Shown: in pieces, positions 48,809-57,613 of the stretch
Position numbering within the stretch: position 1 is the stretch's first letter
Layout: the number at the start of each line of letters is the position of its first letter
Origin: an uncultured Desulfobacteraceae bacterium
GTDB taxonomy: Bacteria > Desulfobacterota > Desulfobacteria > Desulfobacterales > UBA5852
Length of the DNA: 64,000 nucleotides
Reading direction: 5' to 3'
Assembly: GCA_913060875.1 (NCBI GenBank)
Contig: CAJXSL010000003.1
Coordinates: 211,045 to 275,044 of the forward strand
Notes under the pieces: model-generated
Databases searched by the model: none
What the model saw: only the letters and a program-made list of their open reading frames with translations
Told to the model about the DNA's origin: nothing
Made by a program: the position numbers and the translations under genes

Positions 48809-49043
48809 ATGGCAGCCCTTATCAGCTATAATTTATTCCTAGGATAAGAAATAGAGACGAATACCACAACCGTTTCCTTCTGTAAAGTAATATCTGAAAC
48901 GGTATTGTGCCACCATGCCAGGGAGGTTTTTTTGAGCATTGGCCGATCCTGATGAAATGGCGGACATAACGGCGCTAGGCATGAACACGGGGTTGAAAGG
49001 GAAACCCCGTTGCAATTTGTTGGGGGGTGTATTATGTGTCTGC
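48809..49043. other. Gene-free spacer between dksA-like gene and cobalamin riboswitch
   Basis: This part of the 544-bp gap has no gene. It contains the interrupted inverted repeat at 48865-48909 and a TATTAT at 49030-49035 that could be a -10 element for the riboswitch transcript; a TTGCAA at 49010-49015 is too close (14 bp) for a good -35. Confidence 0.4.
48865..48909. repeat. Interrupted inverted repeat upstream of the bzaF transcript
   Basis: CACAACCGTTTC at 48865-48876 is complementary to GAAACGGTATTGTG at 48896-48909 except for a 2-nt insertion; the loop is 19 nt. It is 56 bp from the dksA-like start on one side and before the riboswitch on the other. It could be an operator for either divergent gene or a small hairpin element. 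Confidence 0.5.
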
Positions 49044-49228
49044 AATGTTGTTGTGGTGCCTTTCGTTTGGCGAAGGGTGAAAAGGGAATACGGTGTAAAT
49101 CCGTAGCGTTGGACCAGCGCTGTAAGCAGGGACTGATGCCGCAAAAGGCCACTGCCCGGCCAGCATCCGGGTGGGAAGGCGTGGCGTCGGATGGATCTGC
49201 GAGCCAGAAGACCTGCCCGGCAACTCAT
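49044..49228 (+). ncRNA. Cobalamin (AdoCbl) riboswitch
   Basis: The conserved cobalamin-riboswitch blocks occur in order: GGTGCC at 49055, AAAGGGAATACGGTG at 49081-49095, CCGTAGC at 49101-49107, GCCACTG at 49148-49154, GGGAAGGC at 49173-49180, and the B12 box CTGCGAGCCAGAAGACCTGCC at 49197-49217 (21 bases, split here by its core AGCCAG..GACCTGCC). GTTG near 49047 can pair with CAAC near 49221 to close the domain. It lies 125 bp before the ThiC-like gene and should reduce its expression when cobalamin is present. Confidence 0.93.
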
Positions 49229-49262
49229 AAAGGAAGGATGGTGTCCGCTGAATTCCGTGTAT

Positions 49263-49292
49263 CGCGCCCGGGTGCGATGCGCGGTTTTTTTT
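49263..49292 (+). terminator. Probable riboswitch-controlled terminator
   Basis: CGCGC at 49263-49267 pairs with GCGCG at 49279-49283, followed by G and an eight-T run (49285-49292), between the riboswitch and the gene. An alternative ATCGC/GCGAT stem overlaps it. The arrangement fits a transcriptional expression platform in which ligand binding favours the terminator. Confidence 0.6.
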
Positions 49293-49352
49293 GCCGCGAC
49301 GCCCCGGTTGCGCCTGATTTAGAACGCCAGAAAACCAGGGAGGTTATGGCAG

Positions 49353-50687
49353 ATGCAGACGCAACTTGAATTGGCTCGAGCGGGCCACATCACCCCACAG
49401 ATCCAAACCGTGGCCAAACAGGAAAACGAATCGCCGGAGGTTATTTGCCGCCGGGTGGCTAACGGCCAAATCGTCATCCCGGTCCATCCGGGCCGACCGG
49501 ACCAGAAAGTCGTCGGCATTGGCAAGGGCCTGCGCACCAAAGTCAATGCTTCCATTGGCACCTCATCCGACATTATCGATCTCGATCTGGAGATCCGCAA
49601 AGCCCGCATTGCGGAAGAGGAAGGCGCGGACACGCTGATGGAGCTGTCCACCGGTGGCGACCTCAATCGCATCCGGCGCGAAATTCTTGCCCATACACGG
49701 CTTCCGGTCGGCAATGTTCCCCTCTACCAGGCGTTTTGCGAAGCTGCCCGGCGCTATCGCAATCCCAACCGGCTCGACCCGGAATTTCTTTTCGATCTGA
49801 TCGAACAGCAGTTGGCGGATGGCATTTCGTTCATGGCCATCCACTGCGGCATAAACCAATACACCATCGAGCGGCTGCGGAACCAGGGTTTCCGATATGG
49901 AGGCCTGGTGTCCAAAGGGGGAACCTTCATGGTGTCGTGGATGGAATACAATCGGCAGGAAAATCCGCTCTACGAACAGTTCGAGCGGGTCTGTACCTTG
50001 ATGAAACGCTATGATGCCGTGCTTTCCCTGGGCAATGGCATTCGGGCGGGCGCTATCCACGACAGCCATGACCGGGCCCAGATGGCGGAAATGATCATCA
50101 ATTGCGAACTGGCGGAACGGGGACGGGCTCTGGGGTGCCAGACCATGGTGGAAGGCCCCGGCCACGTTCCCCTGGATGAGATCGAAGGTAATATCATGCT
50201 GGAAAAACGCATGAGCGGCGAGGCCCCTTATTACGTCCTGGGTCCGTTGCCGGCGGACAGCGGGGCGGGTTATGATCATGTCACGGCGGCCATCGGAGCA
50301 GCCAATTCGGCCCGCTATGGGGCCGACCTGGTTTGCTATATAACGCCGGCCGAGCATCTGGCCCTGCCCAATGAAGACGACGTCCGCGAAGGTGTTCGCG
50401 TGACCCGGCTGGCGACACGCATCGGCGATATCGCCAAATTCCCGGAGCGGCGGGAGGTGGAAAAGCAAGTGGCTCTGGCGCGGCGGGATAGCCGCTGGGA
50501 AGATCATTTCAAGCTGCTTATGTTCCCGGACCGCGCCCGGGAAATCCGTGCTGAGCGAACCCCGGAAAACCAGAAAACATGCACCATGTGCGGCGATTTC
50601 TGCGCCATGGAAAGAGGGGCGGCCCTGTTTGCGGCGGCCACCAGTCCTGAAAAACGTGCCGGGCGTCCGGCCGATCAGCCCCAATGA
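49353..50687 (+). CDS. bzaF: ThiC paralogue, probable 5-hydroxybenzimidazole synthase BzaF
   Basis: A 444-residue radical SAM enzyme of the ThiC family, with AIR-binding regions (GTSSDIIDLDLEIRKA, DTLMELSTGGDL, MVEGPGHVPLDEI) and the C-terminal cluster motif CTMCGDFCAM. The cysteine spacing is CX2CX3C, one residue shorter than the CX2CX4C I recall for enterobacterial ThiC. ThiC makes the thiamin pyrimidine; the paralogue BzaF makes 5-hydroxybenzimidazole from the same aminoimidazole ribotide. Cobalamin (not TPP) riboswitch control and cobT 16 bp downstream favour BzaF. No bzaC-type methyltransferase follows. The ATG follows GGGAGG. Confidence 0.8.
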   Translation: MQTQLELARAGHITPQIQTVAKQENESPEVICRRVANGQIVIPVHPGRPDQKVVGIGKGLRTKVNASIGTSSDIIDLDLEIRKARIAEEEGADTLMELSTGGDLNRIRREILAHTRLPVGNVPLYQAFCEAARRYRNPNRLDPEFLFDLIEQQLADGISFMAIHCGINQYTIERLRNQGFRYGGLVSKGGTFMVSWMEYNRQENPLYEQFERVCTLMKRYDAVLSLGNGIRAGAIHDSHDRAQMAEMIINCELAERGRALGCQTMVEGPGHVPLDEIEGNIMLEKRMSGEAPYYVLGPLPADSGAGYDHVTAAIGAANSARYGADLVCYITPAEHLALPNEDDVREGVRVTRLATRIGDIAKFPERREVEKQVALARRDSRWEDHFKLLMFPDRAREIRAERTPENQKTCTMCGDFCAMERGAALFAAATSPEKRAGRPADQPQ

Positions 50688-50703
50688 AGGGAAAGGAGTC
50701 ATC

Positions 50704-51765
50704 ATGAAACGCATCAATGCAGTCCTTGACAGGATCGTCCCTCCGAGTGCCGAATGGCGGGAAAAAGCCAATGAACGCCTGCGGCAGCAGGCCCGGCCGG
50801 CCGGCAGCCTGGGGGTTTTGGAGGATGTCAGCGCCCGGCTGGCCGGTATCGCCCGGACACTGGATGTACGCCTAGAACGAAAAATGATTGTGACCTGTGC
50901 AGGTGACCATGGTATCTGCGACGAAGGCGTCAGCCTTTTTCCCGCCGAGGTCACCCCGCAAATGGTTTACAATTTTATAAACGGCGGGGCTTCGATCAAT
51001 GTGCTGGCGCGCCACGCCGGGGCCGCGGTCAAAGTGGCCGATCTGGGGGTGAACTGGGACTTCGAGCCGGATTTACCGATTTTCCATACTAAAATTCGCA
51101 AAGGCACTGACAATTTCGCCCGGGGACCGGCCATGTCCCGGGACGAAGCCATCCAGAGCATCATGGCCGGTATCGACATCGTGGACCAGCTGCACGCCGA
51201 GGCGCCTGTCGATTTGCTGGGCACCGGCGACATGGGTATCGGCAATACGACGCCATCCACCGCCATCATTGCCGCTTTTTCAGGCCTGCCGCTGGATCAG
51301 CTGACCGGTCGGGGAACCGGCATCGATGATGAGGGGCTGCAGCGCAAGGTGGCCGCGATTGAAAAAGGACTGGCTGTCAACCAACCCGATCCCCGCGACG
51401 CCCTGGATGTGCTCGCCAAGGTGGGCGGGTTTGAAATCGGGGGACTGGCCGGCTTGGTGATCGGTGCGGCGGCCAACGGCATTCCCGTGGTATGCGACGG
51501 GTTTATTGCCACGGCCGGCGCCTTGGTGGCCTGTGAACTGGCACCCCCGGCCCGGGATTTTCTCTTTACCAGCCACTATTCCGTGGAAGTGGGGCACCGT
51601 TACATGCTCAGCCGTCTGGATCGGGAACCGCTGCTGGATCTCAAATTTCGACTCGGCGAGGGCACCGGTGCGGCCGCGGCCATGGAATTGATCGACATGG
51701 CTACCCGCGTACTGGCGGATATCAAAACGTTCGAGGAGGTGGCGATTCAGGATGCTCAGGGATAA
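50704..51765 (+). CDS. cobT: Nicotinate-nucleotide:benzimidazole phosphoribosyltransferase
   Basis: A 353-residue enzyme that activates a benzimidazole base to its alpha-riboside phosphate, ready to become the lower ligand of a cobamide. CAGDHGICDEGVSLFPAEVTPQMVYNFINGGA is diagnostic, followed by GTGDMGIGNTTPST and GEGTGAAAAMEL with E319 as the likely catalytic base. It is translated from ATG 50704 after AAAGGAG, in the same transcript as bzaF and so also under the cobalamin riboswitch. Its stop is only 5 bp from the end of the convergent dppF-like gene. Confidence 0.96.
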   Translation: MKRINAVLDRIVPPSAEWREKANERLRQQARPAGSLGVLEDVSARLAGIARTLDVRLERKMIVTCAGDHGICDEGVSLFPAEVTPQMVYNFINGGASINVLARHAGAAVKVADLGVNWDFEPDLPIFHTKIRKGTDNFARGPAMSRDEAIQSIMAGIDIVDQLHAEAPVDLLGTGDMGIGNTTPSTAIIAAFSGLPLDQLTGRGTGIDDEGLQRKVAAIEKGLAVNQPDPRDALDVLAKVGGFEIGGLAGLVIGAAANGIPVVCDGFIATAGALVACELAPPARDFLFTSHYSVEVGHRYMLSRLDREPLLDLKFRLGEGTGAAAAMELIDMATRVLADIKTFEEVAIQDAQG

Positions 51766-51770
51766 AAGGT

Positions 51771-52757
51771 TTAAACACCCACATCCCCGGCAAAATGGCA
51801 GGCCGCCTGGTGTCCAGGTTTGATTTCCTTTAGTTCAGGCTCTTTTTCGGAGCAGATGGGCTGGGCGTAGAGACAGCGGGTATGAAACCGGCAACCCGGC
51901 GGCGGATCGATCGGGCTGGGCACGTCACCCTTGAGCAGGATGCGTTTGCGTTTCAGGCCGGGGTCGGGCATGGGCGAGGCACTCAGCAATGCCTGGGTGT
52001 AGGGATGCAACGGAGCCCCGTAAATGACCTTGCTGCTGGCCACCTCGACGATTTTGCCCAGGTACATGACGGCCACGCGGTCGCTGATATGTTCCACCAC
52101 GTGCAGGTCGTGGGAGATGAAAAGATAGGTCAGCTGGAATTCGTCCTGGAGGTCCTTGAGCAGGTTGAGTACCTGGGCCTGGATGGAGACGTCCAGGGCG
52201 GAAACCGCCTCGTCGCAAACCACGAGATTGGGATTCAGGGCCAGCGCCCGGGCGACCCCGATCCGCTGCCGCTGGCCCCCTGAAAACATGTGGGGATAAC
52301 GCCGCATGTGCTCTTTGCTGAGCCCTACCACCTGGAGCAGCTCCTGGACTCGAGCATCGCGCTCCCGGCGGTTTTTCATGCCATGGATCAACAGTGGTTC
52401 GCCCACAATGGACGCTACAGGTTTGCGGGGGTTCAAGGATGAAAAGGGGTCCTGGAAGATAATCTGCATTTTTTTGCGCAGGGCCCGGAGCTGTTCGCCG
52501 TCATAGGTGAGAATGTTGTCGCCGTCATACCAGACTTCCCCTGAGGTGGGTTCTTCAAGACGCATGATGGCCCGGCCGAATGTGGATTTGCCGCATCCGG
52601 ATTCACCGACCAGCCCCAAGGTTTCACCCTGGTGAATTGACAGGCTGACATTATCCACGGCTTTGACCGCAGCAATTTCTTTCATGAATACGCCGCCGCG
52701 GATAGGATAATACTTGACCAGGCGGCGAGCGTCGAGCAGGGGTTTCATTTCAGACAT
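51771..52757 (-). CDS. Dipeptide/oligopeptide ABC transporter ATP-binding protein (DppF/OppF-like)
   Basis: A 328-residue ABC ATPase with Walker [11 protein letters not shown]-loop QDPFSSLNP, signature [15 protein letters not shown] and Walker [12 protein letters not shown] (a DEAVSALD variant usual in this family). The C-terminal OppF-type cysteine region ([20 protein letters not shown]) may hold an iron-sulfur site. It powers peptide import with the DppD-like partner, whose stop it overlaps by 8 bp. Confidence 0.93.
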   Translation of the reverse strand: MSEMKPLLDARRLVKYYPIRGGVFMKEIAAVKAVDNVSLSIHQGETLGLVGESGCGKSTFGRAIMRLEEPTSGEVWYDGDNILTYDGEQLRALRKKMQIIFQDPFSSLNPRKPVASIVGEPLLIHGMKNRRERDARVQELLQVVGLSKEHMRRYPHMFSGGQRQRIGVARALALNPNLVVCDEAVSALDVSIQAQVLNLLKDLQDEFQLTYLFISHDLHVVEHISDRVAVMYLGKIVEVASSKVIYGAPLHPYTQALLSASPMPDPGLKRKRILLKGDVPSPIDPPPGCRFHTRCLYAQPICSEKEPELKEIKPGHQAACHFAGDVGV

Positions 52758-53727
52758 ATTTCAGACACCGTACAATGTGGTTGGGCCCAACCGAAACCAT
52801 TTCGGGCGCGACTTGGCGACATTCATCGAAAGCATCCGGACAGCGGTCACTGAACAGGCACCCTTTGGGCAGGCTGAAGAGGGAGGGCACCACCCCTTTA
52901 ATGGTGCTCAGGCGCCCTTCGGCCGTTTTCTGACCCAGAATCGGAATGGATTGCAGCAGACCCACCGTATAGGGGTGTTTCGGGGCGTTGAACAAGGTTT
53001 TGACATCGGTGTATTCCACCATGCGACCGGCGTACATGACCGCCACATGCTGGGCCATTTCAGCAATCACCCCCAGGTCATGGGTGATGAACAATATGGA
53101 CGCGCCGGTATCGGCTTTGAGCTGATTCATGAGATCCAGAATCTGGGCCTGAATGGTGACATCCAGGGCCGTGGTGGGCTCGTCTGCGATCATGAGGCGG
53201 GGATTGCAGGCCAGGGCCATGGCGATCATCACACGCTGGCGCATGCCGCCGCTCATCTGGTGGGGGAAATCGTCCAGGCGGGTTTCAGGCGCCGGAATAC
53301 CGACCTGTTGGAAAATATCCAGCACCCTCTGGCGGGTGTCCTGACGGTTCATCCTCTGGTGCAGACGGAGCACCTCGCCCACTTGGTCTCCGACCGTGAA
53401 CACAGGATTCAGGGAGGTCATGGGTTCCTGAAAAATCATGGAAATCCGGTTGCCCCGGATTTTGCGCATGTCGGCTTCCGACAATTGGAGGAGGTCCTGG
53501 CCATCGAAAACGATTTGGCCATCCACGATTTTACCGGGCGGGTCGGGAATCAGCTGGATAATGGAATGAGCCGTAACGCTTTTGCCGCAGCCGGATTCTC
53601 CCACCAATCCGAGTGTTTCCCCTGGCAGGATGGACAGGCTGACGTCATCCACGGCTTTGGCCACTTGACCCTTGACGTAGAAATAGGTTTTCAGGTTTTC
53701 AATGCTCAGCAGGGGTTGTGCTTCCAT
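52750..53727 (-). CDS. Dipeptide/oligopeptide ABC transporter ATP-binding protein (DppD/OppD-like)
   Basis: A 325-residue ABC ATPase: Walker [10 protein letters not shown]-loop QEPMTSLNP, signature [15 protein letters not shown], Walker [13 protein letters not shown], and the C-terminal [18 protein letters not shown] cysteines. It pairs with the DppF-like protein. It is 36 bp downstream of the DppC-like permease gene. Confidence 0.93.
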   Translation of the reverse strand: MEAQPLLSIENLKTYFYVKGQVAKAVDDVSLSILPGETLGLVGESGCGKSVTAHSIIQLIPDPPGKIVDGQIVFDGQDLLQLSEADMRKIRGNRISMIFQEPMTSLNPVFTVGDQVGEVLRLHQRMNRQDTRQRVLDIFQQVGIPAPETRLDDFPHQMSGGMRQRVMIAMALACNPRLMIADEPTTALDVTIQAQILDLMNQLKADTGASILFITHDLGVIAEMAQHVAVMYAGRMVEYTDVKTLFNAPKHPYTVGLLQSIPILGQKTAEGRLSTIKGVVPSLFSLPKGCLFSDRCPDAFDECRQVAPEMVSVGPNHIVRCLKYV

Positions 53728-53763
53728 ACAGATGCCGTTTTTTTTACCTTTGGTTAAGCGGTT

Positions 53764-54648
53764 TTAATCTCTCAGCCGGGGATCCAGAGCGTCCCGCAGG
53801 CCATCCCCCAGCAGGTTGAACCCCAGCACCGCCATCAAAATCGCAATACCCGGGAAGGTCATGACCCAGGATGCTCTCAGAATAAGGGCCCGGCTGCGGG
53901 CGATCATGCCGCCCCACTCCGGTGTAGGGGGCTGGGCACCGAGGCCCAGAAAGCTCAAGGCGGCGGCATCCAGGATGGCGGAGGCCATGCTCAGGGTGGT
54001 CTGGACAATGAGCGGCCCCAGGCAGTTGGGCAGTATGCCGATAAAGATAATGCGCCAATCCCGGGCACCGACCGCGCGTGCGGCCATGACATAATCTTTT
54101 TCACATTCTTCCAGTACACTGCCGCGCACGATGCGGGCAAACCGTGGGACATAGGTAATGCCGATGGCCATCATGGCGTTTTGAAGGCTGGGGCCGAGAT
54201 AGGCAACCACCACGATGGCCAGAAGCAGATAGGGAAACGCGAGGATCATGTCCATGATACGCATGATCAAACCATCCCAAAACCCCTTGTAATAACCTGA
54301 AATACACCCCAAAAGGGTCCCCAGGGTAAACGCGATGCCCACGCTGACCACGGCGACGGTCAGGGAAACCCGGGCACCGTAAATGATGCGGGAAAGGGTA
54401 TCACGCCCCAGTTCATCCGTACCCAGGATGTTTTGCCATGTTCCGGTTTCATGCCAGACTGGCGGCTTGAGCTGGTCGTAGAGAGAGGTTGCCAGGGGGT
54501 CGTGGGGGCTGAGAAGCGGCGCGAAAATCGCCACCAGAAAAAACACTGTGATGATGACCAGGCCGATAATGGCGGTTTTATTCCGCCAGAGTTGACTGAT
54601 CTGCTCGAAAAAGGGGTGACGATCGTAAGGATTTTTTGGATTGCCCAT
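53764..54648 (-). CDS. Dipeptide/oligopeptide ABC transporter permease (DppC-like)
   Basis: A 294-residue membrane protein with about six hydrophobic segments, the opening LWRNKTAIIGLVIITVFFLVAIFAPLLSPHDP, and the cytoplasmic loop EECEKDYVMAARAVGARDWRIIF (EAA motif contacting the ATPases). GTDELGRDTLSRIIYGARVSL is a conserved DppC/OppC sequence. It follows DppB by 64 bp. Confidence 0.94.
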   Translation of the reverse strand: MGNPKNPYDRHPFFEQISQLWRNKTAIIGLVIITVFFLVAIFAPLLSPHDPLATSLYDQLKPPVWHETGTWQNILGTDELGRDTLSRIIYGARVSLTVAVVSVGIAFTLGTLLGCISGYYKGFWDGLIMRIMDMILAFPYLLLAIVVVAYLGPSLQNAMMAIGITYVPRFARIVRGSVLEECEKDYVMAARAVGARDWRIIFIGILPNCLGPLIVQTTLSMASAILDAAALSFLGLGAQPPTPEWGGMIARSRALILRASWVMTFPGIAILMAVLGFNLLGDGLRDALDPRLRD

Positions 54649-54712
54649 ACAAACTCTTAAACGGTTGGTAGAATTGTCGTCAGCGTACTACACCCCATTG
54701 TCTTTCAGCACC

Positions 54713-55717
54713 CTACTGGATGCTGATTCGCGGGTTGATGACCGCATAGAGCACATCCACGCAGAGGTTGATGACCACGAACAGGCCGGCAATAAATAAT
54801 GTGCCGCCCTGAATGACCATATAGTCCCGCTGCATGACGGCGTCGTACATCCATTTGCCGACCCCGGGCCAGGCAAAAATGGTTTCGGTCAGAATCGCCC
54901 CCCCCAGCAGAACCCCGAATTGCAGGCCGATGGTGGTGACCACGGGGATCATGGCGTTGCGAAGCGCATGTTTGAAAATCACCTTCAACTGCGAAAGGCC
55001 TTTGGCCTTGGCTGTTTTGATATAATCCTGGCGGAGCACGTCCAGCATGGCCGAGCGGGTCATGCGGGCCACGATGGCGGTGGGAATCGTGCTCAGGGTA
55101 ACGGCGGGCATGATGATGTGCCAGACGGCATCTTTGAAGGCCGGCCAGTTTCCCGTAAGAACGGCATCTAGAATATAAAAATTGGTGATGACCTCGAGGT
55201 CTACGCCGATACTGAGGCGGCCGGAGAGCGGCAGCCAGCCCAGATTGAGTGAGAAGATCAGCATGAAAACCAGTCCCAGCCAGAAAATGGGCATGCTGAC
55301 CCCGGCCAGGGCGCCGATCATGCTGGCGTAGTCAAAAAGCGAATATTGCTTGGTGGCGGAAATGATGCCCAGGATCATGCCGGCAAAACAGCTGATGAAC
55401 AGGGCTACGAGGGACAGCTCGATAGTGGCGGGGAAGCGCTGTTTGACCTCGGTCCACACTTTCTGGCGCGTCCAGATGGTTTCGCCCAGATCTCCCTTGA
55501 GCAGACGCGAGAGAAACATGCCGTACTGCACGTGCAGCGGTTCGTTCAGCCCCAGGTGCTCCCGCAATTGTTCCAAGGATTCGGTGGTGGCCCGTTCGCC
55601 CAGCAACAGTTCGGCCGGATCGCCGGGCGTGGCGTGCAGCATCAAAAACACGATGACGGTTACCCCCAACAGGGTGGGGATCATGATCATGATGCGTCGA
55701 AGGATATAGGCTAACAT
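54713..55717 (-). CDS. Dipeptide/oligopeptide ABC transporter permease (DppB-like)
   Basis: A 334-residue membrane protein. MLAYILRRIMIMIPTLLGVTVIVFLMLHATPGDPAE is the DppB opening, and RQDYIKTAKAKGLSQLKVIFKHALRNAMIPVVTTIGLQFG carries the EAA-loop. About six transmembrane helices are seen. It lies 111 bp after the binding-protein gene, across a hairpin. Confidence 0.95.
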   Translation of the reverse strand: MLAYILRRIMIMIPTLLGVTVIVFLMLHATPGDPAELLLGERATTESLEQLREHLGLNEPLHVQYGMFLSRLLKGDLGETIWTRQKVWTEVKQRFPATIELSLVALFISCFAGMILGIISATKQYSLFDYASMIGALAGVSMPIFWLGLVFMLIFSLNLGWLPLSGRLSIGVDLEVITNFYILDAVLTGNWPAFKDAVWHIIMPAVTLSTIPTAIVARMTRSAMLDVLRQDYIKTAKAKGLSQLKVIFKHALRNAMIPVVTTIGLQFGVLLGGAILTETIFAWPGVGKWMYDAVMQRDYMVIQGGTLFIAGLFVVINLCVDVLYAVINPRISIQ

Positions 55718-55782
55718 ATTGTTATTTAGGAAACCTTGAGCATAATTGTTTGGGGGAATCAGCTAAACATTGTATGGAAATG

Positions 55783-55814
55783 CAAGGGGGGAAGGTCAAT
55801 CCTTCGCCCCCTTG
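55783..55814 (-). other. Strong hairpin between binding protein and DppB genes
   Basis: CAAGGGGGGAAGG at 55783-55795 pairs with CCTTCGCCCCCTTG at 55801-55814 with a 5-nt loop and one bulge or mismatch. It is the strongest stem in the window and lies just after the binding-protein stop, with no T-run on the minus strand. It probably stabilises the upstream mRNA. Confidence 0.65.
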
Positions 55815-55828
55815 GGTTTAATGCTCTA

Positions 55829-57517
55829 TCAGCCTTCGATATCGACGTTTTTCAGCCGAACCGATCCTGTTGGATGTAATTTGAAGTCTTTAACCGTCTT
55901 TTGGGCGGGCCAGATGACGGTAGAATGAGCAACGGCGATGGCAGGGCATTCGTCAAAGAAGATTTGCAGAGCCTTCTGATAGATTTGATCCCGCTCAGCC
56001 TGATCGATGGTCTCACGACCCTTAACCATCAGGTCGTGGTATTCATCATGGATCCACTGGGTCCGAATGGCTGTGGACGCCTTGCCGTCGAACAGAACCG
56101 CCAGGAAGTTGTCCGGGTCACCGTTGTCACCGGTCCAACCTAGCTGGAACAGGTCCATGTCTTCGGGTTGCTCCCGCTGCCGCTTGAGGTAGGTGCCCCA
56201 TTCAAACGTCACGACTTTGGCTTTGATACCGATTTGGGCCAAATCCGCTGACATGGCTTCCCCGATTTTGACGCCGTCGGGGTTGTAGGGGCGCGGCACC
56301 GGCATGGACCACAGATTGATTTCGCCCAAGCCCTCACCGTTGGGGAAGCCGGCTTTCTCTAAGTATTCTTTGGCCTTGGCCGGATCGTAAGCATAGCCGG
56401 GGACGCTTTCATTGTAGCCCCACATGGTGGGCGGAATGGGGTTTTTGGCCACCTGCCCCATGCCCTGATAGAGATTGTCAACAATTGCATTGCGATTGAT
56501 GGCATGGCCGATGGCCTTGCGCAGGTCGACGTTGCTCTTCCAAGGTTCTTTGGTGTGGTTGAAGGACAGGTAGCCCACGTTCATGCCCGGTTGGGTGGGC
56601 AGGATCAGGTTGCTGTCTTCTTTTGCCAATTTTATATCCTGCGGATTGGGGAACTGGCAGATATGGATGTTACCGGTTTTAAGCTCCAGAAAGCGAACCG
56701 AGTTTTCCGGAATGGACCGGAAAATCACTTTGTCCAGATAAGGTCCGCCTGATTCATCCCAATAGTCTTCGTTTTTGCTTAAAATGATACGGTCGTCCTT
56801 GACCCACTGAACAAATTTGAACGGTCCGGTGCCGACTGGATTGCGCAGAAATTCTTTCGGATTTTTCAAAAAAGCCGCAGGGCTGATGATGTCGGCGAAA
56901 TCCATGCCCAGATTGGCCAAAAAGGGAGCATTTACCTGTTTCAACTTGAAGACAACCGTATATTCATCGACGGCCTCGATGCTGCCGACGATATCGTCCA
57001 TTTCCATGGAAACCCAATACTCCGGGGGCCTTTCCTGGGCCGGGATTTCATAGCCATCGCCCAGAAACTTGACGTTGCGGTCTTTCATCATGCGGCCGAT
57101 GGAAAAGACGACGGCGTTGGCATCCATGGCGGTGCCGTCATGGAACTTGACGCCTTTGCGCAGGTGAAACGTGTAGGTCTTGCCGTCTTCGGAAATATCC
57201 CAGGATTCGGCCAGCCCGGGCTCTAGTGCCGTGGATTCGTCGGCGTAAAAAACCAGGGCCTCGAAAATGTTATCGCAGACCTGAAAAGAGTTGCCGTCGG
57301 TTTCATAGGCTGGGTCCAACCCTACACTGTCGCCGCCGCGGCCGAAAACAAGAACCTTCTCTTTTGCCGGGGCCGGGGCTTCGGCTTTTTCCGCAGTAGC
57401 TTCTTTGGGGGCTTCGGCTTTTTCCTCCTTTTGACCGCAACCCGTTAATCCAATGGCCAGCAAAAAGGCAAGAATGCATACAACACCCAAAACGGAGAGT
57501 TTTTTACTTCTTTTCAT
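55829..57517 (-). CDS. Peptide ABC transporter substrate-binding lipoprotein
   Basis: A 562-residue solute-binding protein of family 5 (DppA/OppA-like). The signal ends in the lipobox LTGC with C27, followed by an Ala/Glu/Lys-rich linker and then LVFGRGGDSVGLDPAYETDGNSFQVCDNIFEAL. It binds di- or oligopeptides (or nickel or other solutes in some members) for the Dpp-like permease. It heads the five-gene operon. Confidence 0.92.
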   Translation of the reverse strand: MKRSKKLSVLGVVCILAFLLAIGLTGCGQKEEKAEAPKEATAEKAEAPAPAKEKVLVFGRGGDSVGLDPAYETDGNSFQVCDNIFEALVFYADESTALEPGLAESWDISEDGKTYTFHLRKGVKFHDGTAMDANAVVFSIGRMMKDRNVKFLGDGYEIPAQERPPEYWVSMEMDDIVGSIEAVDEYTVVFKLKQVNAPFLANLGMDFADIISPAAFLKNPKEFLRNPVGTGPFKFVQWVKDDRIILSKNEDYWDESGGPYLDKVIFRSIPENSVRFLELKTGNIHICQFPNPQDIKLAKEDSNLILPTQPGMNVGYLSFNHTKEPWKSNVDLRKAIGHAINRNAIVDNLYQGMGQVAKNPIPPTMWGYNESVPGYAYDPAKAKEYLEKAGFPNGEGLGEINLWSMPVPRPYNPDGVKIGEAMSADLAQIGIKAKVVTFEWGTYLKRQREQPEDMDLFQLGWTGDNGDPDNFLAVLFDGKASTAIRTQWIHDEYHDLMVKGRETIDQAERDQIYQKALQIFFDECPAIAVAHSTVIWPAQKTVKDFKLHPTGSVRLKNVDIEG

Positions 57518-57613
57518 TTTTCCTCCTTGAGACGGCTTTCACTGGTGGGTTAGTGTTGGTGTAGATTAGGGCACGGGCTAAAAACGTTTATTTTGTATTA
57601 GAATGGATAACAA

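Noticed and set aside
49353-50687. Thiamin-synthesis ThiC
   Set aside because: Possible by family, but the cobalamin riboswitch and adjacent cobT make BzaF the better reading; kept as the alternative.
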